6,283 nt of DNA from an uncultured Erysipelotrichaceae bacterium (GCA_902796525.1 CADBPB010000226.1:1-6283); one strand, 5' to 3'; positions 1 through 6,283 are shown, counted from the first letter of the stretch. The notes: generated by a model not told the origin, from the letters alone. Program-made: numbers and translations.

Positions 1-432
1 AATCAGCGCATTCGTGACATCCAGATTGGCGACAGCCGGGAATTCGATCGGTGCATATTCTCTGGTCGTGCCTTCCATGCGGATCGACGCGGTCGATACC
101 ATGACATCGCCCGACATGACATCCAGTTGCATGCCTCCGCAGGTGCCGATGCGGATAAACGTATGACAGCCGTTCATGACCAGCTCTTCCAATGCGATCG
201 ACGCGCTCGGGCCGCCGATACCGGTCGAACAGACGGACACTTTCGTGCCATCCAGATAGCCTGTATACGTCACGTATTCCCTGTTCTGTCCCACTTTGAC
301 AGGGTTATCAAAGTATTGAGCGATCTTGGCGCATCTTCCGGGATCTCCGGGCAAGATCACATATTTCCCTACATCATCTTTGCTGGTACCGATATGGTAC
401 TGTTTCCCTTCGTTCTGAGAATAATCGATCAT
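1..432 (-). CDS. udp: Uridine phosphorylase, N-terminal 144 residues (C-terminus outside window)
   Basis: Cytosolic enzyme of pyrimidine salvage that splits uridine with phosphate into uracil and ribose-1-phosphate; NP-I nucleoside phosphorylase family. The visible part holds the family motifs in order: YHIG (12-15), the phosphate loop PGDPGR (29-33, Arg33), NREY (Arg51), CSTGIGGPS (68-76), FIRIGTCGG (92-100, Arg94) and APIEFPAVA (127-135). Arg33, Arg51 and Arg94 align with the phosphate-binding arginines of E. coli Udp, and the APxEFPAVA stretch favours Udp over purine-type relatives. About 110 C-terminal residues, including the base-specificity region, lie beyond base 1, so exact substrate range is not visible. 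The start is fixed by a strong ribosome binding site 8 bases upstream and an in-frame stop just before it. It follows folC by 32 bp on the same strand, so co-transcription is likely; no promoter or terminator is evident in the gap. Confidence 0.95.
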   Translation of the reverse strand, partial: MIDYSQNEGKQYHIGTSKDDVGKYVILPGDPGRCAKIAQYFDNPVKVGQNREYVTYTGYLDGTKVSVCSTGIGGPSASIALEELVMNGCHTFIRIGTCGGMQLDVMSGDVMVSTASIRMEGTTREYAPIEFPAVANLDVTNALI

Positions 433-440
433 ATTATTAT

Positions 441-446
441 CTCCTT
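441..446 (-). promoter_or_regulatory. Ribosome binding site of udp
   Basis: On the minus strand AAGGAG lies 8 bases before the udp ATG, a near-ideal Shine-Dalgarno sequence. It settles the udp start and shows that this genome uses standard SD initiation, which contrasts with its absence before folC and ung. Confidence 0.85.
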
Positions 447-464
447 CTCTATAAATTCATTTTA

Positions 465-1667
465 TTAAAATTTATAATTACTTACAACATCGCTCAGGAA
501 ATACAAAGATCCGCAGATCAGGATATTATCATAGTTCTTTATCGCTTCATCGATCGCATGTTCATAGGATGGATCGTAATCATACTGAGCAAGATCGTCA
601 TGTGAGATGGCCTCCTTGTTTTCAAACGTCGTAATGACCAGTCTGTCGCAATGCTGTTTCAACAAATCGCTCATCTGGCGGAAGTCTTTCCGTTTCAGCG
701 CAGAAAACACGATACATTTGCTTCCTGTGAACCGGTCAAAGGATTGAACCAGCGCTCCGACGCCATGGATATTATGAGCGCCGTCGATAATGACCCTCGG
801 ATTCTCCCTGACGATCTCGAAACGGCCATGCCAGAACGCCTTGGAAAGCGCTTCTTTGGCTTTCGGATAATCGATAGTGAAGCCGTAGTCTTCACTGACG
901 ATCTCAAAAGCATATAACGCCAGCGAAGCATTGTGGATCTGATAGGAAGCATAGGAAGATATCTGATACTCCCGGCCATGGAAACGGAAATGACGGTCTT
1001 CCAGTTCCTCATAGTCTCCAAGAGAATAGAATTCGCTTCGATGCGCTTCCGCGTGCTCCTTCACGATTTTCTGACATTCCTCTGTCAGATGTCCGATCAG
1101 GACTTTGGAATCGTCCTTGATGATGCCGCATTTTTCGGTGCAGATCTCTTCCAAGGTATTCCCCAGACGGTCCATATGGTCATAGCCGATCGTCGTAATG
1201 ACCGACAGTTTCGTATCATCCACGACATTGGTCGAATCCAGACGTCCTCCCAGTCCTACTTCGATGACCGCCATATCGATCTGTGCTTCCTTGAAATAAC
1301 GGCACATGATCAGATAATCGATCTCGAACATCGACAGATCGTTTTCCAGATAGAAGTCCATCCCTTCGTTCAGATAGCGCAGGAAAAGCTCTTCAGGAAT
1401 AGGAACATCGTCGATCCTGATCCGATCCAGATGGGTCAGATAATGGGGAGAAGTCAGCGTTCCGACCCGGTATCCCTGCGATTGCAATAACGAAGCAAGA
1501 TAGCTGACGGTCGAACCTTTGCCATCGGTCCCTGCAACATGGATCGTATAAAAGCCGTTCTGCGGATCGTTGAGTCTGTGACATACCTCTTTAAAATGAG
1601 AAAAAGAATAATTGCTGCTGTGACGGGAAAACATCCAGCGGATCGCTTCATCGATATCGGTAAACAT
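465..1667 (-). CDS. folC: Folylpolyglutamate synthase / dihydrofolate synthase (Mur ligase family)
   Basis: Adds glutamate to folates using ATP, retaining them in the cell as cofactors; many bacterial FolC proteins also make dihydrofolate from dihydropteroate. With the start chosen here the protein has 400 residues, slightly short for the family. Seen: P-loop GTDGKGS (46-52), where most relatives have Asn rather than Asp at the third position; LTSPH (71-75); EVGLGGRLDSTN (136-147); YDHMDRLG (162-169); EKCGIIK (178-184), whose Lys179 matches the lysine carbamylated in the family; the C-domain WHGRFE (279-284), DGAHN (295-299) and CGSLYFLSDV (385-394). The frame stays open upstream to an ATG at 1742, but family alignment begins at MFTDIDEAI, so the ATG at 1665-1667 is preferred; an ATG at 1689-1691 is the alternative. 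None of these starts has a Shine-Dalgarno sequence. Divergent from ung, upstream of udp. Bifunctionality cannot be read from the sequence. Confidence 0.93.
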   Translation of the reverse strand: MFTDIDEAIRWMFSRHSSNYSFSHFKEVCHRLNDPQNGFYTIHVAGTDGKGSTVSYLASLLQSQGYRVGTLTSPHYLTHLDRIRIDDVPIPEELFLRYLNEGMDFYLENDLSMFEIDYLIMCRYFKEAQIDMAVIEVGLGGRLDSTNVVDDTKLSVITTIGYDHMDRLGNTLEEICTEKCGIIKDDSKVLIGHLTEECQKIVKEHAEAHRSEFYSLGDYEELEDRHFRFHGREYQISSYASYQIHNASLALYAFEIVSEDYGFTIDYPKAKEALSKAFWHGRFEIVRENPRVIIDGAHNIHGVGALVQSFDRFTGSKCIVFSALKRKDFRQMSDLLKQHCDRLVITTFENKEAISHDDLAQYDYDPSYEHAIDEAIKNYDNILICGSLYFLSDVVSNYKF

Positions 1668-1673
1668 ATAAAT

Positions 1674-1683
1674 ATTATATAAT
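1674..1683. promoter_or_regulatory. Candidate symmetric divergent promoter -10 (ung and folC)
   Basis: The perfect 10-bp palindrome ATTATATAAT contains consensus TATAAT on the plus strand (1678-1683) and on the minus strand (1679-1674). Exactly six bases separate each hexamer from the corresponding start codon, ung at 1690 and folC at 1667, which would place transcription starts at or next to the ATG. Neither direction has a Shine-Dalgarno sequence, consistent with leaderless mRNAs. I found no convincing -35 element or extended -10 TG at normal spacing on either side, so promoter function is inferred from position and symmetry. A second palindrome, ATGAATTCAT, abuts it at 1682-1691. Confidence 0.5.
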
Positions 1684-1689
1684 GAATTC

Positions 1690-2358
1690 ATGAAAATGAT
1701 CGGCAATGACTGGGACGAGATCATCGGAGAAGAATTCGACAAACCATACTATCAGAAACTGCGCCGTTTCCTGAATGAAGAATATTCTCACAAAACGATC
1801 TATCCCGAAGCAAAGAATATCTATAACGCATTGAGGCTGACGCCTTACCATGAGGTTAAGGCAGTCATTCTCGGACAGGATCCCTATCACGAGAAAGGAC
1901 AGGCACAAGGTCTGGCTTTTTCCGTTCCCAAAGGAATACAGATCCCTCCATCGCTTGTCAATATCTATCAGGAACTGCATGACGATCTGGGCTGTCCGAT
2001 CCCGAATCACGGCCAGCTGCTTTCCTGGGCAAGGCAAGGCGTGCTGCTTCTCAATACATCGCTTACGGTGGAGGAGCATCGTGCCAATTCCCACAAAGGT
2101 CAGGGCTGGGAGATCCTGACAGATACGATCATCCGGAAGCTGAATGAAAAAGAGGAGCCGGTCGTCTTTATCCTCTGGGGCGCCAATGCCCGCAGCAAGA
2201 AGTCATTCATCACCGATCCGAAACATCTCGTCATCGAATCGCCGCACCCGTCTCCGTTAAGCGCTTATAACGGTTTCTTCGGTTCGAAACCATTTTCCAG
2301 AACGAATCGCTTTCTGGTTCAGAACGGAATGACGCCGATCGACTGGCAGATCAGATAG
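1690..2358 (+). CDS. ung: Uracil-DNA glycosylase, family 1
   Basis: Excises uracil from DNA that arises from cytosine deamination or dUTP incorporation, starting base excision repair; cytosolic and monofunctional. The 222-residue length is normal for family 1. Motifs: GQDPYH (62-67) with catalytic-water Asp64; GLAFSVP (74-80); the IPPSL segment (85-89); WARQGVLLLNTSLTV (113-127) with uracil-reading Asn122; SHKGQGWE (134-141); and HPSPLSAYNGFFGSKPFS (186-203), holding catalytic His186 and the Leu-containing DNA-intercalation loop. All key residues are intact. The ATG at 1690 is used; one at 1696 is equally compatible with the family N-terminus, and neither has a Shine-Dalgarno sequence. Divergent from folC with a 22-bp gap and convergent with dusB, with a shared terminator. 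Confidence 0.97.
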   Translation: MKMIGNDWDEIIGEEFDKPYYQKLRRFLNEEYSHKTIYPEAKNIYNALRLTPYHEVKAVILGQDPYHEKGQAQGLAFSVPKGIQIPPSLVNIYQELHDDLGCPIPNHGQLLSWARQGVLLLNTSLTVEEHRANSHKGQGWEILTDTIIRKLNEKEEPVVFILWGANARSKKSFITDPKHLVIESPHPSPLSAYNGFFGSKPFSRTNRFLVQNGMTPIDWQIR

Positions 2359-2379
2359 AATCAATGTTGCAGACATATA

Positions 2380-2406
2380 AAAAGCCTTTCCCTGAGAAAG
2401 GCTTTT
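2380..2406. terminator. Bidirectional intrinsic terminator between ung and dusB
   Basis: A perfect 11-bp inverted repeat (AAAAGCCTTTC at 2380-2390, GAAAGGCTTTT at 2396-2406) with a 5-base loop. Minus-strand transcripts from dusB end in five U after the GC core; plus-strand transcripts from ung end in four U. It starts 21 bp after the ung stop and lies 2 bp beyond the dusB stop, as expected for a terminator shared by convergent genes. Confidence 0.9.
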
Positions 2407-2408
2407 GA

Positions 2409-3395
2409 TTATAGGGATTCTTTCTTCTGAATCAGGAAGCTACGGTATTCCCCGATGACCGTTTCCAGATCATCATAAGTCCTGATCTGGTTCAAACGGG
2501 CTTTATAGGAAGCGGCTCCATACATGCCGGTAAGGTAATGAGGAGCGAGCCCCCGCATCTGCGACAGCGCATTCTTCTCGCCATAGAGGCCGATCAGCTT
2601 CTTCGCATGAATCAGACAGTAATCCAACTTGTCCGAATCATCGTACGTCTTGGACTCCGTGCCATGCAGATGATCGTCGATCTGTTTCAGCAGAAAGGGA
2701 TTCCCTACCAGCGCTCTGGCGATCATCACGGCATCGCAGCCTGTTTCATCGATCATGTGCTGATAATCCTCCATGCTTTTCACATCTCCGTTGCCAAAAA
2801 CGGGAATCGACAGTTCTTTCTTCAGCACACGTATATGCGACCAGTCGGAATGACCCTCGTACATCTGCGAACGGGTACGGGCATGCAAAGCGATAAGACT
2901 GACACCGGCATTCTCAAGTTTTTTCGCCAGCGACAGATAATTCATATGCTGGAGATCCCAGCCCAGACGCATCTTGACGGTCACGGGTTTAGAGACGTGT
3001 TTCACGACTTCTTTCACGATCTCGACGGCATGATCCTCGTCTTTCATCATCGCGGATCCCGCTCCGGTCTTCACTACTTTATTGACGGGACATCCCATAT
3101 TGATATCGATCAGGTCGCAATTCGTTTCCCTATCGAGAACCTGAGCGGCATAGATCATCGTATTCACGTCGCTTCCAAACAGCTGCATAGAGACAGGATG
3201 ATGTTCATTCCCTATCTTCAGCATCTCCATGGTCCTGGCGTTGCGGTAATAGATCGCCTTGTCAGAGACCATTTCGGTATATACCAGTCCCGCTCCGAAT
3301 TCGAAACACAGTTCCCGGAACGCTTCATTGCTGATGCCGGCCATCGGCGCGACGATCAGCGGTTCCCTGATTTCAACTTCTTTGATTTTCAGCAT
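2409..3395 (-). CDS. dusB: tRNA-dihydrouridine synthase (DusB-like)
   Basis: FMN- and NAD(P)H-dependent enzyme that reduces specific uridines in tRNA to dihydrouridine, loosening local structure. It has 328 residues, normal for the family: an N-terminal TIM barrel followed by a helical tRNA-binding domain. Motifs: APMAGISNEAFR (16-27, FMN site), EMVSDKAI (41-48), QLFGSD (71-76), DINMGCPVNKV (97-107) with catalytic Cys102, VKMRLGWD (140-147) with Lys141, LHARTRSQMYEG (170-181) with His171 and Arg173, GNGDVKS (201-207), and MIARALVGNP in the phosphate-binding region. The DusB name rests on overall similarity and context; the target uridine cannot be read directly. The start fits the family N-terminus and lies inside hslO (23-bp overlap). 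Its upstream sequence is only weakly SD-like, which suggests translation coupled to hslO. Last gene of the minus-strand block. Confidence 0.95.
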   Translation of the reverse strand: MLKIKEVEIREPLIVAPMAGISNEAFRELCFEFGAGLVYTEMVSDKAIYYRNARTMEMLKIGNEHHPVSMQLFGSDVNTMIYAAQVLDRETNCDLIDINMGCPVNKVVKTGAGSAMMKDEDHAVEIVKEVVKHVSKPVTVKMRLGWDLQHMNYLSLAKKLENAGVSLIALHARTRSQMYEGHSDWSHIRVLKKELSIPVFGNGDVKSMEDYQHMIDETGCDAVMIARALVGNPFLLKQIDDHLHGTESKTYDDSDKLDYCLIHAKKLIGLYGEKNALSQMRGLAPHYLTGMYGAASYKARLNQIRTYDDLETVIGEYRSFLIQKKESL

Positions 3396-4251
3396 ACTTC
3401 ATAACCAATTGGATATCGTTTTCATCGAAATGATAGGTCTTGTCGCAGAATTCGCATCTGATTTCCATTTCCTTGTCTTTGGCGATCTCTTCCAGATCTT
3501 CTTTCGGAAGCGTCAGCAGATTACGCAGAAAGCGCTCTTTGGAACAGTCGCAATGGTAATAGACGTATTCTTCTTTCAGTACGGTGAAATCAGGAAAGAG
3601 ACTGTGCATGTATGCATGCAAGTCATCGTTTCGTTCCAGAACGGTCGAAATCGGTTCCAGTTTCAGATCTTCGAGATAGCGGATATCTTCTTCTTCATGA
3701 TCCGGAAGCAGTTCGATGATCATCGCCCCTGCCGATTTCACGCTGTCATCGGCATCGACCAGAACGCCTACCGCAACGATCGATGGCACCTGCTCCGAGA
3801 TCAGGAAATAATAGGCAAAATCATCCCCGATCTCCCCGCTTTGCAGACGGACTTCGGAAGTATAGTTCTGTTTCAGTTTCAGATTCTTGGTGACTTTGAG
3901 ATATCCATCCGTTCCTACGGCTTTTCCCACCGCAAGCTTATGGGTATCGGGATACGTCTCATAGATATGCGGATCGCCACAGAAACCCTTGACCTGGCCG
4001 TTGCTTTGTCCGACACAGAGAACGGTTCCGATTGGACCGTTTCCGTTGATCGTAACTGTAACGACTTCTCCTTCATCTTTCTGGCGCAAAGCCATCAGTG
4101 CAGTAACCGCCAAGGTACGCCCCAAAGCCGCGCAGGAAGTCGGCCAGAGATCATGTAGTTTTCTGGCTTCCTCGACCATTTCTTTCGCATTCAGGATGCT
4201 TGCACGCACATGGCCGTTTCTGGCCGTACCGATCAGTACATTCTTTTTCAT
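3373..4251 (-). CDS. hslO: Redox-regulated chaperone Hsp33
   Basis: Cytosolic holdase chaperone, inactive when reduced with zinc bound and switched on by oxidative unfolding, when its cysteines form disulfides and it binds unfolding proteins. At 292 residues it is full length. The N-terminal domain shows the family pattern VRASILNAKEMVEEARKLH (15-33), the GRTLAVTALMA helix (44-54) and the NGNGPIGTV stretch (69-77). The C-terminal redox switch is intact: CDC (Cys234, Cys236) and CEFC (Cys266, Cys269), the four zinc-binding, disulfide-forming cysteines. Two further cysteines, Cys79 and Cys91, lie in the N-terminal domain. AGGTGA at 4256-4261 is the ribosome binding site, 4 bases before the ATG. 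It follows ftsH by 25 bp across a possible attenuating terminator and overlaps dusB downstream. The pairing with FtsH links two protein quality-control factors. Confidence 0.97.
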   Translation of the reverse strand: MKKNVLIGTARNGHVRASILNAKEMVEEARKLHDLWPTSCAALGRTLAVTALMALRQKDEGEVVTVTINGNGPIGTVLCVGQSNGQVKGFCGDPHIYETYPDTHKLAVGKAVGTDGYLKVTKNLKLKQNYTSEVRLQSGEIGDDFAYYFLISEQVPSIVAVGVLVDADDSVKSAGAMIIELLPDHEEEDIRYLEDLKLEPISTVLERNDDLHAYMHSLFPDFTVLKEEYVYYHCDCSKERFLRNLLTLPKEDLEEIAKDKEMEIRCEFCDKTYHFDENDIQLVMKYAENQRS

Positions 4252-4266
4252 ACACTCACCTATAGG

Positions 4267-4293
4267 AAAAAACGACTTATTTCGTCGTTTTTT
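4267..4293 (-). terminator. Hairpin with U-tract at the ftsH stop (terminator or attenuator)
   Basis: Read on the minus strand, AAAAAACGAC (4293-4284) and GTCGTTTTTT (4276-4267) form a perfect 10-bp stem with a 7-base loop that contains the ftsH TAA. The 3' arm ends in six U, as in an intrinsic terminator, but the GC part is only four pairs (CGAC/GTCG), so it is probably leaky. The 5' arm is the last Lys-Lys-Thr-Thr coding sequence of ftsH. It lies only 5 bp upstream of the hslO ribosome binding site. Confidence 0.65.
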
Positions 4294-6184
4294 TCGTTTC
4301 TTTCTTCTTGGTCTCCGTCTTCTTCACGGATTTAGCAGCGCTTTTCTTCGGCGCCTTGTGTTGTTTCTTGATCAGTTCATCGATCTCTTCCGCCGTCAGC
4401 GTTTCCTTTTCGATCAGCTTTTCCGCGATCATGATCAGATCTTCTTTGTTTTCTTTGATGATCTTGCGGGCATGTTCGTGGCAGCTGTCGATGATCTTGC
4501 GCACTTCCGTATCGATCTCGTAGGCGACCTGGCTGGAAGCGTTCGATGGCGAAGCGTAATCTCTTCCTAAGAAGACGGAATCATTCCCTCCGTCGTACTG
4601 GATCGGTCCCAGATCGGACATGCCGTACGTGGTGACCATATCCTTCGCCAGACGGGTCGCCGCCTGGATATCTCCGGACGCTCCGGTGGTGATATCGTCA
4701 AAGAACAGTTCTTCCGCAGAACGTCCGCCCATGTAACAGGTGATCGTATCGAGAAGTTCTCTACGCGAGTTGAGGATCTTCTCCTTACGCGGAGTGATCA
4801 GGTTATAACCGCCAGCATTGCCGCGCGGAATGATCGTTACTTTCTGGACTACCGCTCCATCCGGAAGGTTCAGACCTACGATCGCATGACCTGCTTCATG
4901 ATAAGCAACCAGTTTCTTCGTATATTCGTCATAGGTACGCGATTTCTTCGCCGGACCCATCATGACTCTGTCGATCGCCTCATCGATCTGTTCGACATCG
5001 ATCTGTTCCTTGTTTTCTCTGACTGTCAGGATCGCCGCTTCATTCAGCACGTTTTCCAGATCGGCGCCAGAAAAACCGGGAGTCCTTTTTGCTAAAGCCG
5101 CCAGATCCACATCCGGAGCCATTTTCTTGTTGCGCGCATGGACCTTAAGGATCATTTCTCTGCCCTTCAGATCAGGCAAGGATACCGTGATCTGCCGGTC
5201 GAAACGTCCCGGTCTCAGCAGCGCCGGGTCAAGAACGTCCGGACGGTTGGTCGCCGCGATAACGATGATCCCGGCATTATCCTGCATGCCATCGAGTTCG
5301 ACCAGCAGCTGGTTCAGGGTCTGTTCCCTTTCGTCATGACCTCCGCCCAGTCCTGCGCCTCTTTGCCGTCCGACCGCATCGATCTCGTCGATGAAGATCA
5401 TGCACGGAGCGGTCTTTTTCGCTCTGGCAAACATATCTCTGACACGGCTTGCGCCGACGCCCACAAACATTTCCACGAAGTCGGAACCGGAAATGGAATA
5501 GAACGGTACATTCGCTTCACCGGCGACCGCTTTCGCCAGCAGCGTCTTACCGGTACCGGGCTGACCGACCATGATGATGCCTTTCGGGATCCTGGCACCC
5601 ATTCTGGAGAACCGTTTCGGATTCCTCAGATATTCGATGATCTCCTGCATTTCCTGTTTTTCTTCATCGCAGCCCGCCACATCGCTGAACCGGACCCGGA
5701 TGTTATCTTCCAGATGCGCTCTGGATTTCGAGAAGTCGAAAGCCTGCTTGTTGGAGTTCATGCCCCCCATCCGGTTCATCAGGATCACGCCGACGACCGC
5801 AAACGCGACCAGCGGCAGCACGGAACTGACGATTTCCAGCAAATAATTCGAAGCATTCGCATCGACGAACGTCACGTTGTCGACATCTTTCAGCTCTTCC
5901 ATCAGCTCATCGACGGTCTTTTCCGTATTCGGAATGATGGACTTGAACTGGTAGGTACCATTCTTTTCCTCGTAGACGCCGGTAATGGTCATCGTATTGT
6001 AGTCGACAGTGACTTTCATGGAATCGATCTTCTTGGTCTGGATCAGCTGATTCAGCTGTTTATAATCCAGTTCGGTATTCGTATACCGGTTCGGATTCGA
6101 AAAGACCATCATCATCAGGAAGATGGAGACGATCAGATAGGGAATCAGATTCAGTAACGAACGGTTATTATTGTTATTGTTCAT
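4277..6184 (-). CDS. ftsH: ATP-dependent zinc metalloprotease FtsH
   Basis: Membrane-anchored hexameric AAA+ protease that extracts and degrades misassembled membrane proteins and selected soluble regulators. The 635-residue protein has a short Asn-rich cytosolic start (Asn2-Asn7), TM1 at about 11-29, an extracytoplasmic domain at about 30-112 and TM2 at about 113-136. The AAA domain has Walker A GQPGTGKT (207-214), the pore loop MFVGVG with Phe240, Walker B MIFIDE (262-267) and the second region of homology NRPDVLDPALLRPGRFDRQ with Arg324, Arg327 and Arg330. The protease domain has HEAGH (429-433) with Glu430, and Asp505 as the likely third zinc ligand. Two or three C-terminal helices end in a Lys-rich tail (607-635). 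GAGGT, 7 bases upstream and inside the hpt 3' end, sets the start. All catalytic residues are present. Probably transcribed with hpt. Confidence 0.98.
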   Translation of the reverse strand: MNNNNNNRSLLNLIPYLIVSIFLMMMVFSNPNRYTNTELDYKQLNQLIQTKKIDSMKVTVDYNTMTITGVYEEKNGTYQFKSIIPNTEKTVDELMEELKDVDNVTFVDANASNYLLEIVSSVLPLVAFAVVGVILMNRMGGMNSNKQAFDFSKSRAHLEDNIRVRFSDVAGCDEEKQEMQEIIEYLRNPKRFSRMGARIPKGIIMVGQPGTGKTLLAKAVAGEANVPFYSISGSDFVEMFVGVGASRVRDMFARAKKTAPCMIFIDEIDAVGRQRGAGLGGGHDEREQTLNQLLVELDGMQDNAGIIVIAATNRPDVLDPALLRPGRFDRQITVSLPDLKGREMILKVHARNKKMAPDVDLAALAKRTPGFSGADLENVLNEAAILTVRENKEQIDVEQIDEAIDRVMMGPAKKSRTYDEYTKKLVAYHEAGHAIVGLNLPDGAVVQKVTIIPRGNAGGYNLITPRKEKILNSRRELLDTITCYMGGRSAEELFFDDITTGASGDIQAATRLAKDMVTTYGMSDLGPIQYDGGNDSVFLGRDYASPSNASSQVAYEIDTEVRKIIDSCHEHARKIIKENKEDLIMIAEKLIEKETLTAEEIDELIKKQHKAPKKSAAKSVKKTETKKKETKKTTK

Positions 6185-6187
6185 CTA

Positions 6188-6283
6188 TCAAACCTCATAA
6201 AATTCTTCTTTCAGTACGCCGACATAAGGCAGGTTGCGGTATTTCTGGTTGAAATCCAGACCGAAACCGATGACGAATTTATC
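6188..6283 (-). CDS. hpt: Hypoxanthine phosphoribosyltransferase, C-terminal 31 residues (rest outside window)
   Basis: Purine-salvage enzyme that makes IMP or GMP from hypoxanthine or guanine and PRPP. Only the C-terminal end is visible: DKFVIGFGLDF, then KYRNLPYVGVLK, then a short acidic end. This matches the family's conserved GFGLDxxxxYRNLPYIG block, where the Asp contacts PRPP/Mg and the preceding segment contacts the purine. The stop is TGA followed directly in frame by TAG. Three bp separate it from ftsH, and its last codons (GAG GTT) contain the ftsH ribosome binding site, so translation of the two genes is probably coupled. The hpt-ftsH order is typical of Bacillota. Confidence 0.92.
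   Translation of the reverse strand, partial: DKFVIGFGLDFNQKYRNLPYVGVLKEEFYEV

Noticed and set aside
301..432. Possible frameshift in udp near the PGDP motif.
   Set aside because: Careful re-reading of 301-360 gives an uninterrupted frame through PGDPGRCAKIAQYFDNP; the apparent break was a reading error.
1682..1693. Three-codon mini-ORF (ATG AAT TCA TGA) overlapping the ung start as ATGA.
   Set aside because: It has no ribosome binding site and its ATG lies partly inside the proposed -10. It is most simply a by-product of the ATGAATTCAT palindrome.
1668..1742. N-terminal extension of FolC to an upstream ATG at 1742.
   Set aside because: The extra 25 residues would overlap the ung coding region, have no ribosome binding site and lie outside the region shared with the family, which begins at MFTDIDEAI.
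4288..4294. A7 run near the ftsH 3' end as a possible programmed frameshift site.
   Set aside because: The run is read AAA AAA A in frame and preceded by G, so it does not fit the X XXY YYZ slippery pattern. A -1 shift would add only a few residues beyond the normal stop, without a recognisable purpose.
5138..6157. Long plus-strand open frame (339 codons) opposite ftsH, and similar ones at 933-1490, 2538-3404 and 3259-4158.
   Set aside because: Each lies opposite a gene with full family motifs. The translations are rich in His, Arg, Asp, Ile and Phe, as expected from reading ATC/GAT-rich codons backwards, and show no recognisable domain or credible ribosome binding site.
1..6283. Many GATC and GATCG tetramers and pentamers across the window.
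   Set aside because: They follow from heavy use of ATC (Ile) and GAT (Asp) codons and show no clustering at regulatory positions.

Overview
The window reads as a compact, gene-dense chromosomal segment of a low-GC-lineage Bacillota (Firmicutes), with no mobile or phage content. The main clue is the conserved Bacilli-type block hpt-ftsH-hslO-dusB. Within the phylum an Erysipelotrichia-like origin is a guess that the sequence alone cannot settle. Nearly all bases are coding, and every gene belongs to a well-known housekeeping family. I see no undescribed multi-gene system.

Layout. From the right edge leftward on the minus strand run the last 31 codons of hpt (purine salvage), ftsH (membrane AAA+ protease), hslO (redox chaperone Hsp33) and dusB (tRNA dihydrouridine synthase). 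They are packed with a 3-bp gap (hpt/ftsH), a 25-bp gap (ftsH/hslO) and a 23-bp overlap (hslO/dusB). A hairpin with a U-tract overlaps the ftsH stop codon and could reduce transcription into hslO-dusB. The block ends at a perfect 11-bp inverted repeat, which also serves as the terminator for the convergent plus-strand gene ung (uracil-DNA glycosylase).

To the left, ung is divergent from folC (folylpolyglutamate/dihydrofolate synthase), which is followed after 32 bp by udp (uridine phosphorylase, cut by the left edge). The ung and folC start codons are separated by only 22 bp. This gap holds no Shine-Dalgarno sequence in either direction but does hold the perfect palindrome ATTATATAAT, which gives a TATAAT on each strand. 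Each TATAAT lies six bases from its start codon, so both transcripts may be leaderless. This is the most interesting feature of the window.

Functionally, the right-hand block covers purine salvage, membrane and protein quality control, oxidative-stress chaperoning and tRNA modification. The left-hand trio touches uracil and thymidylate metabolism: folate retention, uridine breakdown and removal of uracil from DNA.
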